A stretch of 64,000 nucleotides of DNA from Hyphomicrobiales bacterium (GCA_900472485.1 UCII01000012.1:274802-338801); one strand, 5' to 3'; counted from the first letter of the stretch, positions 33,253 through 41,861 are shown. Notes: generated from the letters alone by a model not told the origin. A program made the numbers and translations.

Positions 33253-33552
33253 ATGACCAGTTCCCAGAAACGCGCAGTCCAGAATTACCGCTCCCGTCTT
33301 GGCGAGCGCGGTCTGGCACGCTTCGAGGTGCTGGGGCTCGATGAGGATAAGGCGCTCCTTCGCTCGCTGGCACGGCATTTGGCAGAGGATGGTGCCGAAG
33401 CGGCCCGCATTCGTGATGTCGTCATCAAGACGATCTCGAAAGAACCTTCAAAAAAGGGCGGTGTCATTGCCGCGCTCCGAAGTTTTCCTCTCGAAGATGC
33501 TGAACTGGATCTCGAACGGCTGCGGACCGAGCCGCGTGAGATCGATCTGTGA
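33253..33552 (+). CDS. Antitoxin of a PIN-domain toxin
   Basis: A 99-aa protein directly before the PIN toxin, overlapping it by four bases (GTGA at 33549-33552). An N-terminal basic stretch (SQKRAVQNYRSRLGERGLAR) then RFEVLGLDEDKALLRSLARHL suggests a strand-helix DNA-binding part, and the acidic C-terminus (EDAELDLERLRTEPREIDL) is suited to cover the toxin. It is not a classical AbrB-type VapB; the assignment rests on context. GGAG lies nine bases before the ATG. Confidence 0.8.
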   Translation: MTSSQKRAVQNYRSRLGERGLARFEVLGLDEDKALLRSLARHLAEDGAEAARIRDVVIKTISKEPSKKGGVIAALRSFPLEDAELDLERLRTEPREIDL

Positions 33553-33983
33553 CGCGCTACCTGCTGGATACCAACATTGTTAGCAACGCGATCAAACCGG
33601 AGCCTTCGCAGGCGCTTTTGGCATGGTATGCGGAGCAAGCAGATGATGATTTATTTGTTCCATCTCTCGTGGTGGCCGAGATTCGGCGCGGTATTTTGAT
33701 CATGCCGGCGGGTCGCAGGCGCAGTTTGCTGGAAGCATGGTTTTCAAGCTCTGCAGGACCGCAGGCAGTATTCGCCGGGCGAATCCTTACTTTTGACGAG
33801 CGCGCTGGATTGCTCTGGGCACAACTCATGGCCGAAGGGCGGTCGATTGGGCGCCCGAGAAATACCTTTGATATGATTATCGCCTCTATAGCTGTCGTGA
33901 ACGATTGTGTTTTGGCTACGGACAACGAAAAAGACTTTTGGGGTCTGGATTTCATCAACCCTCTTCGCGCAGAAACCAGATGA
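33549..33983 (+). CDS. vapC: VapC-type PIN-domain ribonuclease toxin
   Basis: A 144-aa PIN-domain endoribonuclease. Acidic residues of the metal site are in LLDTNIVSNAIK (Asp at about residue 6), VVAEIRRGI (Glu near 41), FDMIIASIAV and the ATDNEKDF segment near 125, all intact. VapC toxins cleave tRNA or rRNA. The start codon is GTG, overlapping the antitoxin stop. Length and motifs indicate a functional toxin. Confidence 0.9.
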   Translation: MTRYLLDTNIVSNAIKPEPSQALLAWYAEQADDDLFVPSLVVAEIRRGILIMPAGRRRSLLEAWFSSSAGPQAVFAGRILTFDERAGLLWAQLMAEGRSIGRPRNTFDMIIASIAVVNDCVLATDNEKDFWGLDFINPLRAETR

Positions 33984-34049
33984 CGTGCCGCAAGTAAGGC
34001 CTTATCCATCGCCATCAATCGTTTTTGATTTTCTTGGGAGAATTAAACC

Positions 34050-34343
34050 ATGCTTTTCGCCTTTGTCTGCAAGGACAAGCCCGGTCATCTGAATGTTCGC
34101 ATGGAGACGCGTCCGGCGCATCTGGAGCATCTGAACAAGCTCAATGCCGAAGGCACGTTGAAGATGGCCGGTCCATTCCTGGATGCGGACGGCAAGCCGA
34201 ACGGTAGTCTCGTTGTCGTCAAGGCTGAGAGCGCCGAGGCCGCCAAGGCGATTGCCGATGCCGATCCCTATACGAAGGCCGGTCTGTTCGAGAGTGTCGA
34301 GATCAAGCCGTTCAACTGGGTCTTCAACAATCCGGAGGCATGA
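34050..34343 (+). CDS. YciI family protein
   Basis: A 97-aa protein with the YCII ferredoxin-like fold: LFAFVCKDKPGHLNVRMETR at the start, a His in RPAHLEHLNKL (about 28-38), the KMAGPFLDADGKPNGSLVVV hairpin and DPYTKAGLFESVEIKPFNW at the end. The His-Asp pair is thought catalytic in this family, but the reaction is unknown. The EVE gene follows at three bases, so the two are co-transcribed. Confidence 0.9.
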   Translation: MLFAFVCKDKPGHLNVRMETRPAHLEHLNKLNAEGTLKMAGPFLDADGKPNGSLVVVKAESAEAAKAIADADPYTKAGLFESVEIKPFNWVFNNPEA

Positions 34344-34346
34344 GAT

Positions 34347-34778
34347 ATGGCGCATTGGCTTTATAAATCCGAGCCGTCCTCCTGGTCCTGGCAGCAGCAG
34401 AAGGATGCCGGCGCAAAAGGCACCGAATGGACCGGCGTGCGCAACTATCTCGCCCGAAACAACATGCGGGCCATGCAGATCGGTGACAAGGGTTTCTTCT
34501 ATCACTCCAATGACGGGCTCGAAGTCGTCGGTATCGTCGAGGTCTGCGCGCTGGCGCATCCGGATTCGACCGCCAAGGACGATCCGCGCTGGGAGTGCGT
34601 CGACATCCGCGCGGTGCGCGACATGCCGAATCCGGTGACCCTCAAAGACATCAAGGCCAATCCGAAGCTGTCGCAGATGGCGCTTGTCACCTCCATGCGG
34701 CTTTCGGTGCAGCCGGTGACGGATGATGAATGGCTCGAAGTCTGCCGCATGGGCGGTCTGGACAATCCGCCGGTCTGA
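34347..34778 (+). CDS. EVE domain protein
   Basis: A 143-aa PUA-like protein with HWLYKSEPSSWSW at the start, TEWTGVRNYLARNNMRAM (about 30-47) and FFYHSNDGLEVVGIVEV. EVE domains bind modified bases in DNA or RNA (for example 5-methylcytosine or tRNA modifications). As a stand-alone domain its target here is unknown. It sits in a run yciI-EVE-methyltransferase. Confidence 0.93.
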   Translation: MAHWLYKSEPSSWSWQQQKDAGAKGTEWTGVRNYLARNNMRAMQIGDKGFFYHSNDGLEVVGIVEVCALAHPDSTAKDDPRWECVDIRAVRDMPNPVTLKDIKANPKLSQMALVTSMRLSVQPVTDDEWLEVCRMGGLDNPPV

Positions 34779-34796
34779 TTCCGCCTCGTTTGGCAG

Positions 34797-35459
34797 GTGG
34801 GAGATTCATTGAAAACCGATCCGGAAAGCTTCATCCGTGCCAATACCAGCCTTATGGCGCCGCCGCATGTGCCGGAAATCCGGCTGCATCTGGCAAGCGA
34901 GGCGCATGAACTGTGGCTGAAGACGGAGGAGGAGCTGGAAGCGATCGGCCTGCCGCCGCCCTTCTGGGCCTTTGCCTGGGCGGGTGGCCAGGGTCTCGCG
35001 CGCTACATCCTCGATCATCCAGAGATCGTTGCCGGCAGAAGCGTCCTGGATTTTGCCAGCGGCTCCGGGCTTGTCGCGATTGCTGCCAAACGTGCGGGTG
35101 CGCGGCATGTGCTTGCCGTCGATATCGATCCATGGGCGAGCACGGCGATCCGGCTCAATGCCGTTGAAAATGGCGTCACCGTCGATTTCTCTGGCGATGA
35201 CATTATCGGTCGCACGGTGGATGCGGGCGTCATTCTTGCCGGCGATGTCTTCTATGATCGCGATTTTGCCGCGAGCCTCGTTCCCTGGCTAAGACGTTTG
35301 GCGGGCGAGGGGAAGACGGTTCTCGTCGGCGATCCCGGCAGAGCCTATCTTCCCAAGGATCGTCTGGAAGAGCAGGCGACTTATCAAGTGCCGGTGACGC
35401 GGGCGCTCGAGGACAGCGAAGTCAAGAAAACGACGGTCTGGCGATTTCTCGCCGATTGA
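34797..35459 (+). CDS. Class I SAM methyltransferase, METTL20/ETF-beta lysine methyltransferase-like
   Basis: A 220-aa methyltransferase. Motif I is VLDFASGSGLVAIAAKRAGA (about 83-102), followed by VDIDPWA and the post-I/II segment GDVFYDRDFA, which corresponds to the D-X-F/Y-Y of protein methyltransferases. FWAFAWAGGQGLARYI before motif I is characteristic of METTL20-type enzymes, known in Agrobacterium to methylate the electron-transfer flavoprotein beta subunit. The GTG at 34797 and the TTG at 34809 are both possible starts; GGGAG lies five bases before the TTG. Confidence 0.82.
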   Translation: MGDSLKTDPESFIRANTSLMAPPHVPEIRLHLASEAHELWLKTEEELEAIGLPPPFWAFAWAGGQGLARYILDHPEIVAGRSVLDFASGSGLVAIAAKRAGARHVLAVDIDPWASTAIRLNAVENGVTVDFSGDDIIGRTVDAGVILAGDVFYDRDFAASLVPWLRRLAGEGKTVLVGDPGRAYLPKDRLEEQATYQVPVTRALEDSEVKKTTVWRFLAD

Positions 35460-35465
35460 CAGCCA

Positions 35466-35861
35466 TCAGTGCCGGATGACGCAGACGCCTGCTTCGTATG
35501 AGCAGGGATTGCCGGCATAGCGGACATCGATGACCTTCGCCTTCGGCCGCAGCTGCACGGTAGCGGGCTGGGCATAAGGATTGTAGCCGCCATAGCCGAT
35601 AACATAGGTGCCGCCATCGGCCCGATAGACGTCGGCCGAGCCGGCATAGCTGCCGGCGCTTGCTGCGTCGCGTCGTTCCATGATCACGATCCGGGCGGGT
35701 TGCTGCCCCGAACCCTGCGGCTGGGATATCTGGTTGAGGCGCACGATGCCGGAGCGGTCGTGATGGTGCCAGTGGCGATAGTCGCTGGCCGAAGTCGGCG
35801 TCGAGGGAAGAGCGGCTGCCGCTAAAACGAGCGCTGCTGCCTTGAAAAGATGCGGGGCCAT
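35466..35861 (-). CDS. Small secreted hypothetical protein
   Basis: A 131-aa protein with a signal peptide (AAALVLAAAALPSTPTSAS, residues 8 to about 26), a His-rich stretch HWHHHD (about 30-35), a Gly/Tyr/Asn region (YVIGYGGYNPYAQP) and two cysteines near the C-terminus (NPCSYEAGVCVIRH) that could form a disulfide. I do not recognise a family. It is convergent with the methyltransferase gene, with only six bases between stops. Confidence 0.65.
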   Translation of the reverse strand: MAPHLFKAAALVLAAAALPSTPTSASDYRHWHHHDRSGIVRLNQISQPQGSGQQPARIVIMERRDAASAGSYAGSADVYRADGGTYVIGYGGYNPYAQPATVQLRPKAKVIDVRYAGNPCSYEAGVCVIRH

Positions 35862-36163
35862 GATTCGATCCGCTTCGGTTCGTTAATGAAATCTTAACGG
35901 CAGATTGCCCGAAGACCGCAGCGAAGTCCATGTCAGGCTTGCCGAAATGGTAAATGGGCCGGAATGGGAGGCTCTTCTCTGCATGCTCGCTAAAGTGCAG
36001 TGCGATCCGAATCGATTAAATTCGATGCAGGCATCAATTGTGCTTGTCGATGGGCGTCTCTGTGATTATTGGTCGCAATGATGCAACGCACACTGCACGT
36101 CTCTGCGCGCGCGTTGCCCCGGATATCCGGGTTCTAAGCGTATCGTAACGCCGCGAGGTTCTG
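35862..36163. other. 302-base gap before sdhC
   Basis: No gene is seen. It must hold the promoters of the minus-strand secreted-protein gene and of sdhCDAB. It contains the perfect 14-bp palindrome CCCGGATATCCGGG (36118-36131), 32 bases before the sdhC start. I found no convincing -35/-10 pair. Confidence 0.5.
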
Positions 36164-36562
36164 ATGGCGAACGTCACACAAAACCGGCCTCTGTCGCCGC
36201 ATCTGCAAATCTACAAACCCATCCCCACCATGGTCATGTCGATCGTCCACCGCATCACCGGCGGCGCGCTCTACTTCGGCACACTGCTGGTCGCCTGGTG
36301 GCTGATCGCCGCGGCGACGGGTCAGGGCTATTTCGATCTGGTCAACTGGATCATGGGCACGATCATCGGCCGCATCGTCCTGCTCGGCTACACCTGGGCG
36401 CTGCTGCACCATATGCTTGGCGGTCTGCGCCATTTCGTGTGGGATCTCGGGCATGGTTTCGATCCCGCCGTTTCGACCAGGATGGCCAAGGCCACACTCA
36501 TCGCCTCGATCTGTCTGACCGCGCTGGTCTGGATCATCGGCATCGCCATCAGGCTGGGTTGA
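36164..36562 (+). CDS. sdhC: Succinate dehydrogenase cytochrome b556 subunit
   Basis: The membrane-anchor subunit (132 aa) of complex II, with three helices. RPLSPHLQIYKP near the start and SIVHRITGGALYFG (about 27-40) are SdhC signatures; the heme-ligand His lies in LHHMLGGLRHFVWDLGHG (about 85-102). It passes electrons from SdhB to ubiquinone. It is the first gene of sdhCDAB, with a repeat element between it and sdhD. Confidence 0.96.
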   Translation: MANVTQNRPLSPHLQIYKPIPTMVMSIVHRITGGALYFGTLLVAWWLIAAATGQGYFDLVNWIMGTIIGRIVLLGYTWALLHHMLGGLRHFVWDLGHGFDPAVSTRMAKATLIASICLTALVWIIGIAIRLG

Positions 36563-36565
36563 TTG

Positions 36566-36609
36566 GCATGATCGCTACCGGAAGCGCTTGGGCGCATTTC
36601 GGATCATGC
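36566..36609 (+). repeat. Dispersed hairpin repeat, decayed copy 5, inside sdhCDAB
   Basis: GCATGATC (36566-36573) and GATCATGC (36602-36609) are perfect 8-base arms around CCGGAAGCGCTTGGGCGCATTTCGG. The arms match those of the copy at 53047-53098 and the core is a degraded version of the common core. It occupies most of the 64-base sdhC-sdhD spacer. Confidence 0.65.
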
Positions 36610-36626
36610 TTTAAAGGATATTTCTC

Positions 36627-37007
36627 ATGGATATGCGCACTCCTCTGGGCAAAGTCCGCGGTCTCGGTTCCGCAAAGGAAGGTACCGATCATTTCTGGCG
36701 TCAGCGCCTGACCGCCGTTGCCAACGTTCCACTTTTCCTCTTCTTCGTCATCTTCCTGATGATCTATGCCGGCGCGCCCTACGCTGAAGTCGTGCATGCG
36801 ATCTCGAACCCGATCGTCGCCGTCATCTTCGGCCTGATGGTGATCTCCGCCCTCATTCATATGAAGATCGGCATGCAGGTCATCATCGAGGACTATGTTC
36901 ATGGCGAATTCGCCAAGATCGTCCTTCTCATGCTCAACACGTTCTTCGCGATCGTCGTGGCGGGACTCTGTCTTTTCGCCGTTCTGAAGATCGCGTTCGT
37001 AGGATAA
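36627..37007 (+). CDS. sdhD: Succinate dehydrogenase hydrophobic membrane anchor
   Basis: The second anchor subunit (126 aa) of complex II. The N-terminal KVRGLGSAKEGTDHFWRQRLTAV region contains the conserved DHFWRQR, then three helices; HMKIGMQVIIEDYVHGE (about 72-88) carries the heme/quinone-site His and the Asp-Tyr of the ubiquinone pocket. sdhA follows at seven bases. Confidence 0.95.
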   Translation: MDMRTPLGKVRGLGSAKEGTDHFWRQRLTAVANVPLFLFFVIFLMIYAGAPYAEVVHAISNPIVAVIFGLMVISALIHMKIGMQVIIEDYVHGEFAKIVLLMLNTFFAIVVAGLCLFAVLKIAFVG

Positions 37008-37014
37008 TTGCATC

Positions 37015-38871
37015 ATGGCACCGAACTCATCCGCTCAGAATGGGCCCGCTCAGAACGGGAAAGCCTACAAGTATATCGACCACTCCTATGACGTGATCGT
37101 CGTCGGCGCCGGCGGTGCCGGCCTGCGCGCCACGCTCGGCATGGCCGAACAGGGCTTCCGCACCGCCTGCATCACCAAGGTCTTCCCGACCCGCTCGCAC
37201 ACCGTCGCAGCCCAGGGCGGCATCGCCGCCTCGCTGCAGAACATGACGCCGGACAGCTGGCAGTGGCACCTCTACGACACCGTCAAGGGCTCCGACTGGC
37301 TCGGCGATGTCGATGCCATGCAGTACATGGTGATGGAAGCGCCGAAGGCTGTCTACGAGCTCGAGCACTATGGCGTGCCCTTCTCGCGCAACGAAGAAGG
37401 CAAGATCTATCAGCGTCCGTTCGGCGGCCACATGCAGAATTTCGGCGAGGGACCGCCGGTGCAGCGCACCTGTGCCGCCGCCGACCGTACCGGCCACGCC
37501 ATCCTGCATACGCTCTACGGCCAGTCGCTGCGCAACAATGCGGAATTCTTCATCGAATATTTCGCGCTCGACCTCATTATGTCCGACGATGGCAGCCGCT
37601 GCACCGGCGTCGTTGCCTGGTGCCTCGATGACGGCACGATCCATCGCTTCGCCGCCAAGATGGTGGTACTGGCGACCGGTGGCTACGGCCGCGCCTATTT
37701 CTCGGCAACATCCGCCCATACTTGCACCGGCGACGGTGGCGGCATGGTGGCTCGCGCCGGCCTGCCGCTGCAGGACATGGAATTCGTGCAGTTCCATCCG
37801 ACCGGCATCTACGGCTCCGGCTGCCTCATCACCGAAGGTGCCCGCGGCGAAGGCGGCTATCTCGTCAATTCCGAGGGTGAGCGCTTCATGGAGCGCTATG
37901 CTCCTTCGGCGAAGGACCTTGCTTCGCGTGACGTCGTTTCGCGCTGCATGACGCTTGAGATCCGTGAGGGTCGCGGCGTCGGCAAGAACAAGGATCATAT
38001 CTTCCTGCACCTCGACCATCTCGATCCGGCCGTGCTGCACGAGCGTCTTCCCGGCATTTCTGAAAGCGCACGTATCTTCGCCGGCGTCGATGTGACCCGT
38101 GACCCGATCCCCGTGCTTCCGACCGTTCACTACAATATGGGCGGCATTCCGACGAATTATTGGGGCGAAGTGCTGAATGCCGACAGCAATAATCCCGAGC
38201 GCGTGCTGCCGGGCCTGATGGCGGTCGGCGAAGCCGGCTGCGCTTCGGTGCATGGTGCCAATCGCCTCGGCTCCAACTCGCTGATCGACCTCGTGGTGTT
38301 TGGCCGTGCCGCCGCTATCCGCGCCGGGCAGGTCATCGACCGCGTCGGCCCGGTTCCTCCGGTTAACGTTGCGGCCTGCGACAAGATCATGGAACGCTTC
38401 GACCGCCTGCGTCACGCCAGCGGCTCGACACCGACGGCAGCACTGCGCGAAAAGATGCAGCGCGCCATGCAGGACGATGCGGCCGTGTTCCGCACCCAGG
38501 AATCGCTGGAATCCGGCTGCCGCCGTCTTTCAGAAATCTGGGGCGAAATGGCCGACATCAAGGTCACCGACCGTTCGCTGATCTGGAATTCCGACCTCGT
38601 CGAAACGCTGGAGCTGCATAATCTGATGGCCAACGCCATCACGACGATCTATGGCGCCGAGGCCCGCAAGGAAAGCCGCGGTTCGCATGCCCGTGAAGAC
38701 TATACAGAGGGCAAGTTCGCCGGCCGCGACGACGAGAACTGGCGCAAGCACACGCTTGCCTGGGTCAACGAGGCGGGCGACGTGAAGCTGGACTATCGTC
38801 CCGTTCACACCGACCTGATCGCCGAAGGCATCGATCCGCACAAGATCGAGCCGAAGGCACGCGTGTACTGA
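37015..38871 (+). CDS. sdhA: Succinate dehydrogenase flavoprotein subunit
   Basis: The catalytic subunit (618 aa) that oxidises succinate to fumarate. The FAD-binding motif VVGAGGAGLRATLGMAEQG is at about residues 26-44, the covalent-FAD His is in RSHTVAAQGGIAASL, and the active-site His/Arg are in HPTGIYGSGCLITEGARGEG and VHGANRLGSNSL (short cores shown). The C-terminus ends RVY as expected. It is coupled to sdhD and sdhB. Confidence 0.98.
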   Translation: MAPNSSAQNGPAQNGKAYKYIDHSYDVIVVGAGGAGLRATLGMAEQGFRTACITKVFPTRSHTVAAQGGIAASLQNMTPDSWQWHLYDTVKGSDWLGDVDAMQYMVMEAPKAVYELEHYGVPFSRNEEGKIYQRPFGGHMQNFGEGPPVQRTCAAADRTGHAILHTLYGQSLRNNAEFFIEYFALDLIMSDDGSRCTGVVAWCLDDGTIHRFAAKMVVLATGGYGRAYFSATSAHTCTGDGGGMVARAGLPLQDMEFVQFHPTGIYGSGCLITEGARGEGGYLVNSEGERFMERYAPSAKDLASRDVVSRCMTLEIREGRGVGKNKDHIFLHLDHLDPAVLHERLPGISESARIFAGVDVTRDPIPVLPTVHYNMGGIPTNYWGEVLNADSNNPERVLPGLMAVGEAGCASVHGANRLGSNSLIDLVVFGRAAAIRAGQVIDRVGPVPPVNVAACDKIMERFDRLRHASGSTPTAALREKMQRAMQDDAAVFRTQESLESGCRRLSEIWGEMADIKVTDRSLIWNSDLVETLELHNLMANAITTIYGAEARKESRGSHAREDYTEGKFAGRDDENWRKHTLAWVNEAGDVKLDYRPVHTDLIAEGIDPHKIEPKARVY

Positions 38872-38888
38872 TCTGAGAGGAACTGACC

Positions 38889-39668
38889 ATGGTTGAACTC
38901 GCTCTCCCCAAGAACTCTCAGATGCGCGAAGGCAAGGTCTGGCCGAAGCCGGTCGGCGCCAAGAACACGCGCGAATTCCGCGTCTATCGCTGGAGCCCGG
39001 ATGACGGCCAGAATCCGAGCATTGACACCTATTATATCGATGTCGACGATTGCGGCCCGATGGTGCTCGACGGTCTGCTCTATATCAAGAACAACATCGA
39101 CCCGACGTTGACCCTGCGCCGCTCCTGTCGCGAAGGCATTTGCGGCTCCTGCGCGATGAACATCGACGGCACCAACACGCTCGCCTGCACCAAGGGTCTG
39201 GACGAGATCAAGGGCACGGTGAAGGTCTATCCGCTGCCGCACATGCCCGTCGTCAAGGACCTCGTGCCGGATCTGACGAATTTCTATGCCCAGCACCGCT
39301 CGATCGAACCTTGGCTGAAGACGGTATCGCCGCCGCCCGCCAAGGAATGGAAGCAGAGCCATGAAGACCGCCTGAAGCTCGACGGCCTCTACGAATGCAT
39401 CCTGTGCGCCTGCTGCTCGACCTCCTGTCCGAGCTACTGGTGGAACGGCGACCGTTACCTGGGGCCGGCCGTTCTGTTGCAGGCCTATCGCTGGCTGATC
39501 GATTCCAGAGACGAAGCCAAGGGCGAGCGCCTCGACAATCTCGAGGATCCGTTCCGCCTCTATCGCTGCCATACGATCATGAACTGCGCCCAGACCTGCC
39601 CGAAGGGTCTGAACCCGGCCAAGGCGATCGCCGAAATCAAGAAGATGATGGTCGAGCGGCGGGTCTGA
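38889..39668 (+). CDS. sdhB: Succinate dehydrogenase iron-sulfur subunit
   Basis: The electron-transfer subunit (259 aa). Three clusters are visible: [2Fe-2S] ligands in CREGICGSCAMNIDGTNTLAC, shown by its core REGICGSCAMN (about 79-89), [4Fe-4S] in CILCACCSTSCP (about 173-184) and [3Fe-4S] in CHTIMNCAQTCPKGLNP, as in E. coli. It is the last gene of the operon. No intrinsic terminator with a T-run follows; two small hairpins do (39680-39693 and 39711-39732). Confidence 0.98.
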   Translation: MVELALPKNSQMREGKVWPKPVGAKNTREFRVYRWSPDDGQNPSIDTYYIDVDDCGPMVLDGLLYIKNNIDPTLTLRRSCREGICGSCAMNIDGTNTLACTKGLDEIKGTVKVYPLPHMPVVKDLVPDLTNFYAQHRSIEPWLKTVSPPPAKEWKQSHEDRLKLDGLYECILCACCSTSCPSYWWNGDRYLGPAVLLQAYRWLIDSRDEAKGERLDNLEDPFRLYRCHTIMNCAQTCPKGLNPAKAIAEIKKMMVERRV

Positions 39669-39993
39669 CCCGCCGTTTCCGGTCATTTGACCGCGAACGA
39701 AAGAAAGAATGCTTCGGTAGATTTGCCGAAGCGGCCGAGTGGCCTACAGGCAAGATGATGTATCATCCCGTCTCGGATGGACCGGTCAGGACGGCGAAAT
39801 TTGCCACTTGCGTCCATTTTGGGTGAGGCTGTCAGAGATTAGCCTTGAAACCACCCGATTCTTGTCCAGCTATCGCCTACGGCAATTTGTAGCGGTATCG
39901 ACTTGATTAACCAAAGTGAAATACGATAATTCGGACATCATTAAATATCACTTTGCCGATGTCAGCGGTGGACAATCATTTAGGAGTGTGATG
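39669..39993. other. 325-base gap after sdhB
   Basis: No gene is seen. It holds the small hairpins CGGTCA-TT-TGACCG (39680-39693) and GCTTCGG-N8-CCGAAGC (39711-39732), either of which may end or stabilise the sdh transcript. The A/T-rich second half should contain the promoter of the lipoprotein gene. Confidence 0.5.
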
Positions 39994-40521
39994 ATGCAGT
40001 TTAGATATGCAGTGACGGCTGCGGCGATTGGTCTGTCGCTTGCCGGTTGCCAGCGCACGGCATACAACAACGACAGTTATTCTTCTCCGCCGCCACTGCA
40101 GGCTCAGCCCGTTCCTTCCGTACAATCCAGCCAGCTTCCGCCCGCAGGCGCCGGCAACGGTTCGCAATTCCCTGCCGCTCCCGCGAGCGCGCCGAATGCG
40201 GCCAATCCAGCGCAGCAGCAGGCGATGGCGGCTTCGGCCATGGATGTCACGAAGGAATCGATGGTCGGCAGCTGGAAGGTGAGCAACGGCGGATCGAGCT
40301 GCGACATGTTCCTGACGCTGACCAACCTCGGCAGCGGCTCGCGCGGCGGCACGCGCGGCTGCGCGGGCGAACTCACCTCGATGGGGTCGTGGGAAGTCTC
40401 CGGCAAGCAGGTTCTCCTGAAGAATCGTGACGGTTCGACGATCGGTACGGTCTACAAGACGGCCGATTCGCGTTTTGACGGTTCGACTGCCTCCGGCCAG
40501 CCGCTCAGCCTCAGCCGATAA
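39994..40521 (+). CDS. AprI/Inh (Omp19-like) protease-inhibitor lipoprotein
   Basis: A 175-aa outer-membrane lipoprotein. The lipobox LAGC (residues 16-19) ends the signal peptide; a Pro/Gln/Ala/Ser linker (about 25-85) leads to a C-terminal Inh-type beta-barrel (about 88-175) with VGSWKVSNGGSSCDMFLTL, a second Cys in GTRGCAGEL and a final beta strand. Brucella Omp19 is the best-known relative and inhibits proteases. AGGAG is spaced best for the ATG at 39994; the adjacent ATG at 39991 is also possible. Confidence 0.85.
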   Translation: MQFRYAVTAAAIGLSLAGCQRTAYNNDSYSSPPPLQAQPVPSVQSSQLPPAGAGNGSQFPAAPASAPNAANPAQQQAMAASAMDVTKESMVGSWKVSNGGSSCDMFLTLTNLGSGSRGGTRGCAGELTSMGSWEVSGKQVLLKNRDGSTIGTVYKTADSRFDGSTASGQPLSLSR

Positions 40522-40586
40522 GCTTATTTTGAAAGGGGCAGCACCTTTCGGGTGCGCCCTTGTTTTGCACAGGCGGATATTTCCCC

Positions 40587-41750
40587 ATGCAGCCCATGCC
40601 AGATTATTCGATCAGCGTCTGCGAACAGCTGAAGGCGCTGACGGCGTCCGGATCCCTCCAGGTGGATTCGGCGCAGATGGATGTGGCGAAAATGCTGGAT
40701 CGGGTGCTTGCCGATCTCAAGCGCAAGCGGCCCGCCGCGAAATCCAGCGCGCTCGGCTGGATGTTTGCCGCGCGCAAGAAATCGGTCGAGACGATCAAAG
40801 GCCTCTATATCCACGGCAGCGTCGGCCGCGGCAAGACCATGTTGATGGACATGTTCTTCTCGATGGCGCCCTGTCCGAAGAAGCGCCGGGCACATTTTTT
40901 CGAGTTCATGACCGATGTGCACAACCGGATTGCGGCGCAGCGGCTGAAATTCAAGAACGGCGAGACGAAGCAGACCGACCCCATACCGCCTGTTGCCGCC
41001 GATCTCTACGCCGAAGCCGAATTGCTGTGCTTCGATGAATTCACGGTCACCGACATTGCCGATGCGATGATCCTCTCGCGGCTATTTTCGGAGCTATTCT
41101 CGCTCGGCTGCGTGCTGATCGCCACCTCGAATGTCGAACCTGATAATCTCTACCGTGACGGGCTCAATCGCGGCCTCTTCCTGCCTTTCATCGATCTCCT
41201 CAAGAAGCATGTCGATGTGGTGACGCTGGATTCGCCGACCGATTACCGCATGGAGAAACTGAACAGCCAGCCCGTATATCTGACACCGCTCGATCAGCGC
41301 ACCGACATGGCGATGGATGCATCCTGGATGCAGGCGTTGCACGGGCGCAAGGCGCAGCCGGCGGAGATCCCGATGAAGGGGCGCTCCATCCACGTCCCGC
41401 TCGCCGTCGACCGCATGGCGCGCTTTTCCTTCGCCGATCTCTGCGACGCGCCGCTCGGGCCTGCCGATTTCCTCGCCATCGCCGAACGCTTCGATACGAT
41501 CTTCCTCGATCGCGTGCCGAAGCTCGGCCCGGACAAGCGCAACCAGACGAAGCGTTTCATCATTCTGATCGACACGCTTTACGACCATAATATCCGCCTT
41601 TACGTCTCCGCGGCCGCCATGCCGGAAGACCTGCTCGAGGAGCGGCGAGGGACCGAGGGTTTCGAATTCGACCGCACGGCATCGCGGCTTTTCGAGATGC
41701 GGAGCGCCGAATATCTCGCGCAGACTCCGGCCCGGCGCGCCGCCGAGTAA
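40587..41750 (+). CDS. zapE: Cell division ATPase ZapE (AFG1-like)
   Basis: A 387-aa AFG1/ZapE-type AAA-like ATPase. Walker A is GSVGRGKTMLMDMFF (about 80-94), Walker B is LLCFDEFTVTDIADAMIL, and the sensor ATSNVEPDNLYRDGLNR follows (part shown). In E. coli ZapE binds FtsZ at late division; mitochondrial AFG1 handles respiratory-chain subunits. Its place between sdh and mdh-suc is conserved in rhizobia as far as I recall. A clear terminator follows (41769-41792). Confidence 0.93.
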   Translation: MQPMPDYSISVCEQLKALTASGSLQVDSAQMDVAKMLDRVLADLKRKRPAAKSSALGWMFAARKKSVETIKGLYIHGSVGRGKTMLMDMFFSMAPCPKKRRAHFFEFMTDVHNRIAAQRLKFKNGETKQTDPIPPVAADLYAEAELLCFDEFTVTDIADAMILSRLFSELFSLGCVLIATSNVEPDNLYRDGLNRGLFLPFIDLLKKHVDVVTLDSPTDYRMEKLNSQPVYLTPLDQRTDMAMDASWMQALHGRKAQPAEIPMKGRSIHVPLAVDRMARFSFADLCDAPLGPADFLAIAERFDTIFLDRVPKLGPDKRNQTKRFIILIDTLYDHNIRLYVSAAAMPEDLLEERRGTEGFEFDRTASRLFEMRSAEYLAQTPARRAAE

Positions 41751-41768
41751 CAAATCGGTGACAGAGTA

Positions 41769-41792
41769 TCTTACGTTTACGTAAGAATTTTT
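41769..41792 (+). terminator. Intrinsic terminator of zapE
   Basis: TCTTACG (41769-41775) and CGTAAGA (41780-41786) pair perfectly across loop TTTA, followed by ATTTTT. It starts 18 bases after the zapE stop and insulates mdh. Confidence 0.85.
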
Positions 41793-41832
41793 CGATCTAA
41801 CCGATTGAAATTCCTGATCTCAAAATAATCAA

Positions 41833-41861
41833 TTGCCAATTTCGACCTTTGGGTCTATGCG
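41833..41861 (+). promoter_or_regulatory. Candidate promoter of the mdh-suc operon
   Basis: TTGCCA (41833-41838) and TATGCG (41856-41861, preceded by C) are 17 bases apart and resemble the rhizobial housekeeping pattern. This would give a leader of about 60 bases before mdh. The -10 is weak. Confidence 0.4.
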
